A stretch of DNA of 64,000 nucleotides from Notamacropus eugenii (taxonomy: Eukaryota; Chordata; Mammalia; Diprotodontia; Macropodidae): NCBI RefSeq assembly GCF_028372415.1, contig NC_092875.1, forward strand, positions 30,077,712 through 30,141,711. Reading direction: 5' to 3'. The stretch's first letter is position 1, and each line of letters opens with the position of its first letter. The notes below the pieces were generated by a model that saw nothing but the letters and a program-made list of their open reading frames with translations, had not been told where the DNA came from and ran no database searches. Of the stretch, positions 30,000-40,219 are shown in pieces. The translations under genes were made by a program, and so were the position numbers.

Positions 30000-30605
30000 C
30001 CTCTTTTAAATGGGAAAACCATAATTTTTCAAATGCATTTGGACAGCCTGGGCTGCTACAGACTTGTCTATGTGACCCTGTCTTCTTGTCACTGTTGGGC
30101 AGGGTCTTCTGTCCTTCAAGCTGCCACTAGCTAAGTCCTAAGCCTGTGGATGCTCAAGCTGTCAGACTTTCCCCTCTCACACAGGACTCGTACTCCCCTT
30201 GGAGTCCCCCCACCCCCGGGCATGGACACTAGTACTGCCTCTGAGTGGGTACCTTGGTTGGTACAAAGAAGCTATGCAACCTCTGAAATGTCAGGTCCTG
30301 TAAATACTCCCCAGCGGGAGGGAAAGGGGGCAGAAAGCACTCTAAGAACCTGTCTCACCAACCTCTCCAGTGTTTTCTGCTTGCTTCCGAGGGATCTCAG
30401 TGGCCTGGGTTATTCCATGGATGGCTTCTAGCTTTTTGGATGTGACAGCTCCTCTGATTCACTCAGACAGAGGGAATATGTAGCCATGGAACCTCGGCTC
30501 CTTGCTCAAAGGACGTCACCTCTAATTGGCATCATGTCTAAGAGGGGAGCAATTAAGGTCCTGGCTAGCTCTTTGGGCCCAGGCTTGGGCTCCAGGCAAA
30601 TGATG
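30000..30605. other. Repeat-free block
   Basis: About 600 bases without recognised repeats and with a higher G/C share than the neighbours. The frames at 30150 (93 codons) and nearby show no domain. Confidence 0.35.
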
Positions 30606-30609
30606 GGGA

Positions 30610-30885
30610 GAGAAGACGAGGAAAGAGAAAGACAAATCAGGGTGAGAAAATAGGCAAGGGCAGTGAGAGAGGAGAGGAGAGGGGTGAGGAAGGAGACAGC
30701 AAAGGAAAATAAAGATGGAGGCCAATGGCTGCCAGTGAAAAATAGGGAAAGAGAAGAGAAGCAAAGGAAAGTAGAGAGGGAGGGAGGGGGAGAGGAGAGG
30801 AGAGGAGAGAGACAGGGATATAGAGAGAGGAGAGGAGAGAGAGAGACAGAGAGAGGAGAGAGGGACTGAAAAGAAGGTGAAAATG
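30610..30885 (+). repeat. GA-rich polypurine tract
   Basis: 'gagagaggagaggagagggg', 'ggagaggagaggagaggaga' and 'agagacagagagaggagaga' units. The minus-strand frames 30904-30506 and 31079-30522 run through it and are Ser/Leu/Pro-rich artefacts. The following stretch 30885-31320 shows no feature. Confidence 0.9.
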
Positions 30886-31324
30886 TTATTGAAGAGGTGA
30901 TCAAATCTGCAAGATCTCAGGAAAGATGAGTGGGGTGAGGAGGAGAAAGAAAGAACCCCCCCCTCCCTCCCATACCAGTGCATTCTATTCCAAGGTGTGG
31001 AGAAGCCACCGTCAATTAGGACAGGACCACACACCTCAGAAGATGCAGCCTGGCAGAGTGGGGACAGGGCCCCTCTCAAAGGCAGACAGACCTGGTTTCC
31101 ATTCTTTCCTCAGATGGTCACTAACTGTGGGGGGGATTTGAGCTTCGGTGACCTTATCTACTAAGCTCTAACTGGACTGAGGAAATGGAAGCCCCTTCCT
31201 TACTGTGTTAATATAGTGACCCCACCTTTCACAAGTTGTCCTTGGGGAGACTGGGTTCTGGTCCCAAGGAATTTAAGCTCCTAGATGTTCATCAATCTGG
31301 ATCAAGAAAAGTCCTTTGGCCTGG

Positions 31325-31450
31325 GCCCCCAGCTGACCAGATGAGGAATCTGAGACCCAGAGAAATTAAGTACTTTAAAGTCTCACAGAGAGAACATCAA
31401 AGGCAGGCTTTGAACCCAGGTCTCCTGTCTCTAGGGCCATCCTACTCATG
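31325..31450 (-). mobile_element. MIR-type SINE fragment, antisense
   Basis: 'ccagatgaggaatctgagac' 'ccagagaaattaagtacttt' and 'tttgaacccaggtctcctgt'. Confidence 0.65.
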
Positions 31451-31589
31451 GGAAAGAGACTGAAATGTTCACACTGAAAAGTCTCCATTAGAGACAAAAA
31501 AAACAAATTTTGAAATCTTTATTGAGTGACGTTCTCCAAATAGAATCTTTGAGGGTAAAGGCTGACTCTCAAAATTCTTTCAGAATCAT

Positions 31590-31870
31590 GGCATCTCAGA
31601 GGGAGGAGAGACTTCCTGGGTCAGCTGTTACAGGCTGAACCTGACCAGAATTCCCTCGGCCATCCCTGGCCAATGTCACCCAGACTTCATTTAAAGGCCT
31701 CTATAAAAAGGCCAATTCAATACTCAATAAGACAGTCCAGTCCTCTTTTAAATGACTCTGATTACTAGGAAAGGCTAGGAAATGAGCTCTTCTGTCACAT
31801 TTATCAATTTGTTCCTTGTTCTTCCCCCTGGCAGAGCAAGTCTAATCCTTTTGGAGCATTATGGCGAGAA
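31590..31870 (-). repeat. L3/CR1 fragment, antisense
   Basis: 'cagacttcatttaaaggcct', 'gaaatgagctcttctgtcac', 'gttcttccccctggcagagc' 'aagtctaatccttttgga' keep the antisense L3 order in weak form. Confidence 0.5.
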
Positions 31871-31879
31871 GGGGATAAG

Positions 31880-32130
31880 TATTTATATAACCCCTACTAT
31901 GTGCCAGCACTGCGCTAAATGACTTTACCAAAAAGTATCTCATTTGTTCTCAACAACAATCCTGAGGGCTAGGTTCTATGATTATCCCTATGTTACAGAT
32001 GAAGAAACTGAGGCAAACTGAAGGTGCTCAGGGTCATAGAGTTAGGAAGTGTCAGAGATCAGAATGAACCCACATCTTCCAGACAGCAGGCCCACTGCTC
32101 TATCTATTGTACCACCTACCTGTCTCAAGA
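31880..32130 (-). mobile_element. MIR-type SINE with L2 tail, antisense
   Basis: 'taacccctactatgtgccag' 'cactgcgctaaatgacttta', 'cagatgaagaaactgaggca' and 'tctatctattgtaccaccta'. Confidence 0.75.
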
Positions 32131-32324
32131 TCTGTATTTTAAGAATACCAACTTAGCAGCCTTGTGTAGCTAGGACTGATTGGAGAGAAAAGAGAAGGAA
32201 AATCAAAGGTAGACCATTGAAATAGCCTAGACAAGAAGTGATACTGGTGTGGTGAATAAAGAGGGTCATCATATCTCCCAAGATTCCTCTCTCCTCCAAA
32301 CATTCCTTCATACAAATACCATAG

Positions 32325-32515
32325 AATCACAGATTTAAAACTGGACATTCAATCCCGCCACTCCATTTTATCGATGAGGAAACAGAGGCTGAAAGAGGGT
32401 GACTTGTCCAGGCTCACAACATTAGTGCCTGAGGCAGGATTTGAGTTCAGATCTCCCCAACTCCTAAGTCCAGCACCATTGTATCCTCATAGCCTACTGG
32501 GCCACCCAGCTGCTC
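32325..32515 (-). mobile_element. MIR-type SINE, antisense
   Basis: 'agaatcacagatttaaaact' 'ggacattcaatcccgccact', 'gatgaggaaacagaggctga' 'aagagggtgacttgtccagg', 'ctactgggccacccagctgc'. Confidence 0.75.
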
Positions 32516-32519
32516 AAAT

Positions 32520-33515
32520 GCCTTATTTACCACAGACAGTTTGACTGCTTGAGGATAGCTTTGTCTTGGTTTACCTGGATGAATTCTAGCTCTGGGTGAA
32601 AAGATCCTTTTGGCCCCTGAGTAGAGTAGCCTTCTTGAGCCTTGCATCTGCTCTAGATAGAACACAGAATGTTCTCCTGTCTCCTCCCCCTAAATGAAAA
32701 TGAAACCCTGACCCAACCAGGATTATTAAGTCTCCAGAGCTTATTGGAGGCGGGGAGGGGGGGTGAGGCCAGATCTAAGAGTTTGGGGCTTATTAATATT
32801 TTCTTGATTAGAGTGATGACTGAAAGAGAGGAAAAAGACCAAAGGAGAACAAAGAGGGGGAGGGGAACAGAAGAAGTCTGGGGCCAGCCCTGTCTTCGGT
32901 CTTTGAGATTCCATCTGGATCCCCCTGCAGAGAAACAGGTCGGCTACTGAGACCTTAAAATCCAAGGTAGACGGCTAACGAAGAGACTGGACTCAGCCCC
33001 TGACAGGCTCTGGCATCAGCAGGGCCTCTCTGGGCCCAGGGTTTAGGGCCGAGAGTAATTGTGATTTACACCACTTGCCCCTTTGGTGGCAAAATGGTTT
33101 TGATTAAGCACATACCAGTTTTATGAAGTCTTGCCCAAGCCCGGTCTGGGGGCTTGGCCGGGATGTCAACAAAGGGAGCAGATTTACACATCTCCCTATA
33201 GAACTCATTGGACGTCTCAGGAATTTACTGACCTTCAATTAGAACTGTTAAGTACCGTTTACACCATCTCTAATTCAAGCAAGGCCCAGGGATCTGGGAC
33301 TCCTTTGCCTTCATTAAGGAAAGGAAAACTTGAGAAAGAATCTTTCTCAAGTTTGATTGAAAAGAGCCTTATGCTCTCCATGAATACTCAAGGGGAAAGG
33401 CATCCACCATCTGAAAGACTGATTTTTGTCTATGATAATATGTCGCTAAAAGGGAAAAAGAAAGATGTCTACCTTGGGGTTTATCTTTTTGATAAAAAGG
33501 TAAAGTGGAAATTGT
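32520..33515. other. Repeat-poor block, possible conserved element at 33000-33180
   Basis: No repeat recognised. The part 33040-33130 ('gtaattgtgatttacaccac', 'gccctttggtgg'-like text and 'gttttgattaagcacatacc') has the mixed A/T-motif look of vertebrate conserved noncoding DNA. The 149-codon frame 33131-33580 starts at TTG and ends inside an antisense L2, so I do not call it a gene. Confidence 0.35.
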
Positions 33516-33519
33516 ATCA

Positions 33520-34085
33520 TATTGGGAGTCAATCAGCTAGCATTTATCAAGCATTGACTGTGTACCAGGCTTTGTGCTAAGCTCTAGGGATTCTAAGGAA
33601 GGCTTTCCTCAAAGAGTTTATACTCTGACAGGAGAGACAATATATAAATAACTGGTACATGCGAGATATATACAGAGCAGATTGGAAGTCATCTGAAAGC
33701 AGGGAGGATTGAGAAAGGCCTTCCGCAGAAAGTGGGATTTGAACTGAGTTTCAAAGTAAGCCAGGAAAGCAGAGGCAGAGCAAAAACATTCCAGGCATGG
33801 GGGCACAGCCAATGCAAAGGCACAGAGGTGGGAGACAGAATAGAGCAGCTCTACTGTAGAGTCTGTGGAGGAGAGTCAAATGTAAAAGAACTGGACACGA
33901 AGGTGGGGCTAATTTGTAAAGAACTTGAAATGCCAGTGAATTTTATATTTGATCCTAGAAGTAAAAGGGAACCAATGGCTTTTACTGGGGAGAGGTAGAC
34001 CTATGATCTAGAAAAATCATTTGGGTACCTAGTGAAGGATATATGGTAGTGGGGAGAGATTGCACAAAGGGTATTAGAAAACTAC
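33520..34085 (-). mobile_element. L2 LINE 3' part, antisense
   Basis: Starts at the tip 'tagcatttatcaagcattga' 'ctgtgtaccaggctttgtgc' and keeps the order to 'cattccaggcatgggggcac' 'agccaatgcaaaggcacaga' and 'tttgatcctagaagtaaaag' 'ggaaccaatggc'. The frames at 33618 and 33732 are L2 text. Confidence 0.8.
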
Positions 34086-34089
34086 AGTA

Positions 34090-34335
34090 GCTAGATGGTA
34101 CCATAGTGCATAGGGCATCAGTCTTGGAGTCATGATGACTCAACTTACTGAGTTCAAATCTGGCCTCAGACTCTTCCTAGCTGTGTGACCCTGGGCAAGT
34201 TACTTAACCCTGTTTGCCTCAGTTTCACCTATAAAATGAGCTGCAGAAGGAAATGGCAAACCACTCTAGTATCTCTGCCAAGAAAACCCCAAACGGGGTC
34301 ACAAAAGATTCAAGAGTGACTGAAGTGACTGGTCA
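34090..34335 (+). mobile_element. Mar1-type CORE-SINE, sense, full length
   Basis: 'agtagctagatggtaccata' 'gtgcatagggcatcagtctt', 'gctgtgtgaccctgggcaag', 'gagctgcagaaggaaatggc' 'aaaccactctagtatctctg' and the end 'gagtgactgaagtgactgg'. Confidence 0.85.
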
Positions 34336-34445
34336 GGCACTAGACTATGTGCTAGGGATACAAAAAGAGGCGAAACCCCCCAGACTCAATGAGCTTCTGC
34401 CAGGTCCTGTGTTAGGGGCTGGAGGAATTAGAGAGATAATCGGCA
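34336..34445 (-). repeat. L2 3' tip, antisense
   Basis: 'caggcactagactatgtgct' 'agggatacaaaaagaggcga' is followed by a second tip-like stretch 'ccaggtcctgtgttaggggc'. Confidence 0.55.
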
Positions 34446-34639
34446 TCTAGTCTAAAGTAAATTTATGATAAGTCATCAACTATTTTTAAAATTCCTACTG
34501 TGTACAGAGAATCTTGTGTTAGGTATTATCACTTAATCTTTTAACCACATTTACTAAGCATCTATGTGTTCATCTACAGGGAAGAGGTCCTAAGAAGCTG
34601 CCAGGTTGGATAACATGATCTTATTGACAGAGCTTCCAG

Positions 34640-34805
34640 AGACATCACAGTACAGTGGAAAGACAGATTGAGGAGGACGAAGGTTTAAGTCTTGCCTCTG
34701 AAATCAAATTCGTATTGTTGAATATAACCTGAGATTTTTACTCATTTGTAAAATGACTAGATGGTCTCTTAGAATTCCTTCTATCTCCAGATTGATGAGC
34801 CTACA
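34640..34805 (+). mobile_element. MIR-type SINE, diverged, sense
   Basis: 'cacagtacagtggaaagaca' 'gattgaggaggacgaaggtt' 'taagtcttgcctctgaaatc' and 'tcatttgtaaaatgactaga' 'tggtctcttagaattccttc'. Confidence 0.6.
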
Positions 34806-35249
34806 ATCAAGCTCAAGATGGAAAGACATACAGATATGCAACTATTGATGGCCAAGATAGTATTTAGGAAATTTCACCAGAAAAAGTGTAAATATTTTGA
34901 GACTATGCAGAATCATCAGGTCATCCAGGACCAAACTAGCCCTCCCAGACCTCTCTTGTGTTGCATTTCATCAAAACTCCACCCACCCTCAACTTTTTTT
35001 TTTTTAAATCTTACCTGTGGCATAGGAAACTCCCAGTGGGAAAGCTTCCTCCATTGATACAGATTGTCCTTGACTCTGCAAAAGCTTGTCATAGACACAT
35101 GCCTGGTGCTCTGAAATGCATCTCATCCAGGATCATACAGCCAATATGTATCAGATTCAAGCTTAAAGCCAGATGTTTCTAACTCAGAGCCAGCTCTCTA
35201 TCTAGAAAGCCATAGCTACCTTATCAAAGATTTAGCTAACCAATATTGA

Positions 35250-35502
35250 TGGGGTAGGTAGGTGGTGTAGTGGGTAGAGCACTGGACCTTGAGTTAGCAA
35301 GACCTGAGTTCAAATCCGATCTCAGACACTGACCAGCTGTGTGACCATGGGCAAGTCACTTCACCCTGTCTGCCTCAGTTTCCTTATCTGTAAAATGAGT
35401 TGGAGAAGGAAATGGCAAACCACTTCAGTCTCTTCGTCACAAAAACCCAAATGGGGCCACAAAGAGCCAGACATGATTGAAACAACTGAACAACCACAAC
35501 AT
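35250..35502 (+). mobile_element. Mar1-type CORE-SINE, sense, full length
   Basis: The best Mar1 in the window: 'gtaggtaggtggtgtagtgg' 'gtagagcactggaccttgag', 'gtgtgaccatgggcaagtca', 'gagttggagaaggaaatggc' 'aaaccacttcagtctcttcg', 'gagccagacatgattgaaac' 'aactgaacaaccacaaca'. Confidence 0.9.
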
Positions 35503-35559
35503 TGATACCTGGGACAAATATGTCCTCAAAGTAACTTCTGAAGAAAAATTCAGGAGGGA

Positions 35560-35662
35560 AGAAAAAGTTAAACAGTTAGTAAGTGTCAGAGGTAGGATAC
35601 AAGCCCTGATCTTCCTGACTCCAGGACAAGCACTTTCTCCACTAGACCACAAAGATAGTTCT
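35560..35662 (-). mobile_element. MIR-type SINE fragment, antisense
   Basis: 'gttagtaagtgtcagaggta' 'ggatacaagccctgatcttc' 'ctgactccaggacaagcact'. Confidence 0.65.
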
Positions 35663-35696
35663 TTGTAAGCTTTATGCTTCTCAAAGAGATGGAGAT

Positions 35697-35713
35697 GGAT
35701 ATATATATATGTG

Positions 35714-35768
<55 letters not shown>

Positions 35769-35800
35769 ATATACATATACACACACATACATCCATACAT
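35697..35800 (+). repeat. (TA)n-(TG)n-(CA) compound microsatellite
   Basis: 'tatatatatatgtgtatata' is followed by about 17 TG units and then 'atacatatacacacacatac'. Several frames across it are artefacts. Confidence 0.95.
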
Positions 35801-36014
35801 ATTTATCCAAGAGGCAAAGAAAAGAGATCATTTCAAAATAAAATTATAATATTTTTGTATCAATTTGATCCACCTGGTGTTAAATATTTACTAAGTGAAT
35901 TAAATGAATTTGTTGAATGTTTCAGTTGAACTCTAGCTCTAAATCTGGGGTCCTATAACATGGTGACTCTTAAAATCATCAGTTTGTTCACTTTTTTCCC
36001 TGCCCTAAGGACAT

Positions 36015-36408
36015 AATACACATACACATATGCACTCACACATATATACATACTCATGCACTCACACAATACACAGACACGCAAAAACATACACATTCAC
36101 ACAACTCATACACAGATACACAAATACTGACCATATACACATTCACGCACATGTACATATATTCCCACATACTTTACATCCACACACAGTATATGTATTG
36201 TCACACATATGCACACTCACATGTTTGCACATATACACTTACAATACACATACACATATACTCACACATACACACTCACATATACACATATATACATACA
36301 CCCACTCACACATTCACACACACATACACTTGTACACATATACTCACACATATTCCCACAGTCACAGACACATACACACACACCCACAGACACACACAGT
36401 TACATACC
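36015..36408 (+). repeat. CA-rich degenerate array (ACACATAC-like units)
   Basis: About 390 bp of mixed 'cacatacacatatgcactca' type units. The three His/Thr/Tyr-rich frames at 36030, 36151 and 36209 are artefacts. Confidence 0.95.
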
Positions 36409-36409
36409 C

Positions 36410-36960
36410 CAATCTCACTTGAATTCCATTTCAGGGTCCCCTAGAGATTTGAAATGTTCTCCTTCCATTCTGTCTGGCCAAAAGCTGAAAATATCAGCCA
36501 GCTCTTATCAGACTCTCTGTCTATTAACAGCATGTCCAAAGGAAAGCCCTCTCATTTTTTTTAGTTTGGGTCAGAGAAGAGAAATAAAAATAATTCTGAG
36601 GTTATCTGAACGCTGACATTCCATACAATAGCAATGCAGACAGTTTCCAAATTTAAAACTCTGATGGAGGAAGTGGGTTACAATGGGAGAGACCTCTGGC
36701 CCCACCGAGTCAGAATGGTTTCCTGGATGTGGGGATATCATGGTCCGGAGCCAAGAATTTCAGCAGATTGAGTACAAGATGTGGTCAATTTAGAACACAA
36801 TGTAGAAGCTTCTGGAGACAAATCCCTCTGGTCTAAGAGGATGCCTTTCCGAGGCCCTGGATGTTTCTAGGTGTCAGGCCAATACTGGTTTTGTGGCTCA
36901 GCCAAAGAACTTGGTTTCTTTTCCTCTCTGGCTGAAGATCCCAGGTCTCGCAGTCACAAG
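36410..36960. other. Repeat-free block
   Basis: No repeat or gene recognised between the CA-rich and TG-rich arrays. A weak L3/MIR-like piece starts near 36955 ('cagtcacaagatctcaaagc' 'tggaagggtcctcagaggtc'). Confidence 0.35.
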
Positions 36961-37054
36961 ATCTCAAAGCTGGAAGGGTCCTCAGAGGTCACCTCATCTG
37001 GGCTGTACTTGACTGAGTATCCCCTCTCCATTCAGGAGCTATTAACCAGGAGGA

Positions 37055-37135
37055 CACAGTCTACATGTCTACACGTGCCAGGCATACTGTTCTGGGAGCT
37101 GGGGATACAAAAGCAAAACAGAACATTCCTTTCCC
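37055..37135 (-). repeat. L2 3' tip, antisense
   Basis: 'acgtgccaggcatactgttc' 'tgggagctggggatacaaaa' 'gcaaaacagaacattccttt'. Confidence 0.6.
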
Positions 37136-37184
37136 GTGATGATGATGATGGGGATGATAAAAAGACAATACAACACCACAAATA

Positions 37185-37550
37185 TGTGTATATATAAGTA
37201 TGTGCATATTTATCTGTGTGTGTGTAATTATGTGTGTATGTGTATGCATATTTGTGTGTGAGTATATCTATGTGTGTGCAATTATGTGTGTATATATGTG
37301 TATATATCTGTGTATAATTATGTATATTTATGTGCATATATGTGCTGTGTATATATATCAGTGTATAATTGTGCATGTGTGTGCATATATATGTATGTGT
37401 GTATATACCTGTGTGTGTATAATTATGTATGTGTATCTATATGTATGCATATATCTGTGTACATTTAACTATTTGTGTTGTTATATGTGTATATACACAC
37501 ATATATATTATGTTATATTATACATGTATATTTGTACATATGTATATATC
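37185..37550 (+). repeat. TG-rich degenerate array (TGTGTATA-like units)
   Basis: About 365 bp of 'tgtgtgtgtaattatgtgtg' and 'tatatatgtgtatatatctg' units. The plus frame 37200-37697 and the minus frame 37376-37032 (Tyr/Ile/His/Thr-rich) are artefacts. Confidence 0.95.
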
Positions 37551-37775
37551 ACTTTAACATTTACAAAGTCCTTTACACAGGTTACTCATTTGATCCTCAC
37601 AACAACCCTGGGAGGTGGATGTTATTATGATCCCTATTTTACAGATGAGGGAACTGACAGAGACAGAGCAGTGACTTGGGCAGGGTCACCTGACTAGTAA
37701 GTATTTGAAGCAGGATTCCCATTCAGGTTTTCCTGACTCCGGGTTCAGTCCCCTACCCACTGGATTACCAAGCTT
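37551..37775 (-). mobile_element. MIR-type SINE with L2 tail, antisense
   Basis: 'aacatttacaaagtccttta', 'catttgatcctcacaacaac' 'cctgggaggtggatgttatt', 'gatccctattttacagatga' and 'ctacccactggattacca'. The following 600 bases (37780-38390) hold no named feature. Confidence 0.75.
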
Positions 37776-38439
37776 ATATTACTAACCTGCTCATTTAGTA
37801 CTTGCTTCTATTTTAATAGAGAGAGATAACCCCTGCCAAGGTGAATGGTGACCAGGGCAGGGAATTTGGTCCAGACATTCCCAAGGGAGTCACTGGACAG
37901 TCTGTGGTCAGGCCCTGTCCAGTAGCCATGGTAGCATTGATAGGAATGTTGTTCCCCGTGGAGACGTGAGAGGTGAGAGTCAGGGACAGAGGTAGGGTGT
38001 GCCTGCTAGTCTCATGCCAGGGTAGGTGCCCAGGGCTTGGCAGATCCTGGTTTCTTGGTAGATGACTAGATGGGATGAGAAGCATGGTAGGGAATAGGGC
38101 CACCAAGGTCATGTGAGTTAGATGACCTTTTCGTGGCTCCCTCACTAAACAGAACAGCTCAGCCCCAGTGGGGAACACCAAAGAGTCAGAGCTGGGGAGG
38201 CCAGAGAGAGGGGAAAGAGAAGGAATGTGGTGTCTAGAGCACTGGACTGGTGACTCACTTTTCTAGGGTGGGGAGGGGGCAGGAAGCAGCAAAACAGATG
38301 ATGAGTTGTCCAGGGAAGTTCTGGCTTCCTGGTGGATGGAGCATCTTAAACTTCTCCGTTTCCCTCTAAAGTGACCCAGGATGGACTGGGCTTATAATAG
38401 ATGGTTAATAAATACTTTGTGAATGAATGGACAATGATA

Positions 38440-38660
38440 GTCAGTCGCAATTATTAAGTTCCTACTATGTTCCAGGCACTATGCTAAGTGATGGGGATAC
38501 AAAAAGGAACAAAAAACAGTCCCTGGTCTTAAGGAGCTTAAAATCTACTGGGAGAGTCAATAAATAAACACCTATGTACAAAAATGTTATATACAGGATG
38601 AAGAGGAAATAATTAACAGTAGAAGGGCACTGGAATTAGGAGAGGATGAGAGCTATGCTA
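38440..38660 (-). repeat. L2 3' region, antisense
   Basis: 'gcaattattaagttcctact' 'atgttccaggcactatgcta', 'acagtccctggtcttaagga' 'gcttaaaatctactgggaga'. A short sense L2 tip abuts at 38395-38435 ('atggttaataaatactttgt'). Confidence 0.75.
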
Positions 38661-38699
38661 GTGAGGAGCTCATAAAGGGTCAAAAACCTGCTGACTCTA

Positions 38700-38865
38700 T
38701 GATGAATAATATTCATCACCATCAATATTTTTCTAGAGGTTTCAAGCTTTAAAATGTTTAAAGCCTTTTATATACATTATTTAATTTGATCTTCATCACA
38801 ACCCTATAAGGTGGGAGTTACAGGAAGTGTTATTCCTATTTCACTGAAAATAGCGACTCTGAGAG
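38700..38865 (-). mobile_element. MIR/L2 tail, antisense
   Basis: 'tttctagaggtttcaagctt' 'taaaatgtttaaagcctttt', 'gatcttcatcacaaccctat' 'aaggtgggagttacaggaag'. Confidence 0.65.
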
Positions 38866-38869
38866 TTCA

Positions 38870-39101
38870 GTAGAACATAGGTTGGACAGACATTATAGGC
38901 TCAGAATCAGGAAGACAAGTTCAAATGCAGCCTCAGACACAATTACTAGCTGTGTGACCCTGGGCAGGTGATTTAATCTCTGTCTGCCTCAATTTCCTCA
39001 ACTACAAAATGGGGGTAAGAATGACATCTATTTCCCAAGGTTGTGAAGGTCAAGTGAGAAAATGTATGTAAGGAGGGTGGCACATAGTAAGCTTTAGATA
39101 A
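38870..39101 (+). mobile_element. MIR-type SINE, sense
   Basis: 'aggctcagaatcaggaagac' 'aagttcaaatgcagcctcag', 'gtgtgaccctgggcaggtga', 'tttcccaaggttgtgaaggt' and the end 'cacatagtaagctttagata' 'aatc' that runs straight into the TTCC array. Confidence 0.75.
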
Positions 39102-39172
39102 ATCCTTCCTTCCTTCCTTCCTTCCTTCCTTCCTTCCTTCCTTCCTTCCTTCCTTCCTTCCTTCCTTCCACC
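39102..39172 (+). repeat. (TTCC)n microsatellite at a SINE tail
   Basis: About 17 TTCC units directly after the MIR end. The minus frame 39238-39050 (KEGR repeats) is an artefact. Confidence 0.95.
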
Positions 39173-39216
39173 ATCCTTCTCTCCTTCCATCACAGCTCTA
39201 GAACTGGAAGGAACTC

Positions 39217-39442
39217 TTTTCAGTTGCTGTTCAGTCACTTTTCTGTTGTATCCAACTTCTCATGACACCATTTGGGGTTTTCTTGGTAAAGATACTGGAG
39301 TGGTTTCTTTTCCAGCACGTAAGTGACTTGCCCAGGTTTACAGAACTAGTAATTATCTGAGGCCAGATCCTGAACTCAGGAAGACTTGTTTTCCTGATTC
39401 CAGCCATGGCACTTTATCCACTGTGCCACCTACTTGCCCCTA
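39217..39442 (-). mobile_element. Mar1-type CORE-SINE, antisense
   Basis: 'tcagttgctgttcagtcact' 'tttctgttgtatccaacttc', 'ggggttttcttggtaaagat' 'actggagtggtttcttttcc', 'ctttatccactgtgccacct'. Confidence 0.85.
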
Positions 39443-39449
39443 GGAAAGA

Positions 39450-39690
39450 AACTTAGAAGCCAATTATTTTAACCTTTCATTTTAGAGATGGGGAAACTGA
39501 GGCTCTGAGAGGTTTACAGGACTATAAGTAGAAGAGATCTCAGAGACAAATTAGTACAACCCCCTCATTTTCCTGATGAGGAGAGTGAGGTCTAGGACAA
39601 TTGTGCTCCTTCATTCAAAAGCGCACATCAAAGGCAGAGTTTGAATTTGGATCTTCTCTCTCCAGAGTCAGTGTATCATGCTATTGAGTG
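39450..39690 (-). mobile_element. Two MIR-type SINE fragments, antisense
   Basis: 'catttt agagatggggaaact'-type text near 39478-39500 and a second copy 'ctcattttcctgatgaggag' 'agtgaggtctagg' with 'gagtttgaatttggatcttc'. Confidence 0.6.
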
Positions 39691-39999
39691 AATCCATGGC
39701 TGCAGCATTAATAAAAGATGGGGGTAGGATGTCATCAGGGCTCTCTTTTGGGTGACTTTTAAGGTTCTAGGGATGAGGAGAAGGTTTATTGCATTTTGAT
39801 TTTGCTATGTGGGATTTAGCTTGGGACATCTCCCTGTGACTCAGCCTGATGGATTTTTGAACAGTTTTGTTTTTGTTTTGGGTGGAAGCTAATAGCACAT
39901 TAGGAAGGAGCCCAACTCTCCCAAACCCTTCAGAATGACTTTGAAAAATAATGTTCTTCCTGAGCCTTTGTCTAGTTTACATGGGAAGAACTGAGAAAT

Positions 40000-40170
40000 T
40001 ACCCAACAGTGAGTGCCTACTGTAGTCAAGGCATTGAGTTAGGTGCCAGAGTTACCAAGATATGAAATTGGCACAGTCTTTGTCCTAAGGGATTCTACAT
40101 TCTATGGGGGTGAGAGGGAGTAGGATACCACAGGTTTACAAGAAAGTATTATAAAAGATGTGATATAGTT
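40000..40170 (-). repeat. L2 3' region, antisense
   Basis: 'acagtgagtgcctactgtag' 'tcaaggcattgagttaggtg' and 'gtctttgtcctaagggattc' 'tacattctatggggg'. Confidence 0.6.
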
Positions 40171-40219
40171 GGTCATTACGTTCCCTTCTCCAAATTACTT
40201 ACTTTGTGCATACAAGGCT

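Noticed and set aside
30506..31079. Minus-strand frames of 132 and 185 codons
   Set aside because: They run through the GA-rich purine tract and are Ser/Leu/Pro low complexity. No domain.
33131..33580. 149-codon plus-strand frame
   Set aside because: Begins at TTG rather than ATG, has no recognisable domain and ends within an antisense L2 3' region.
36030..36616. His/Thr/Tyr-rich frames of 130-135 codons
   Set aside because: Translations of the CA-rich array.
37032..37697. Tyr/Ile/Cys/Val-rich frames as membrane proteins
   Set aside because: They are translations of the TG-rich array.
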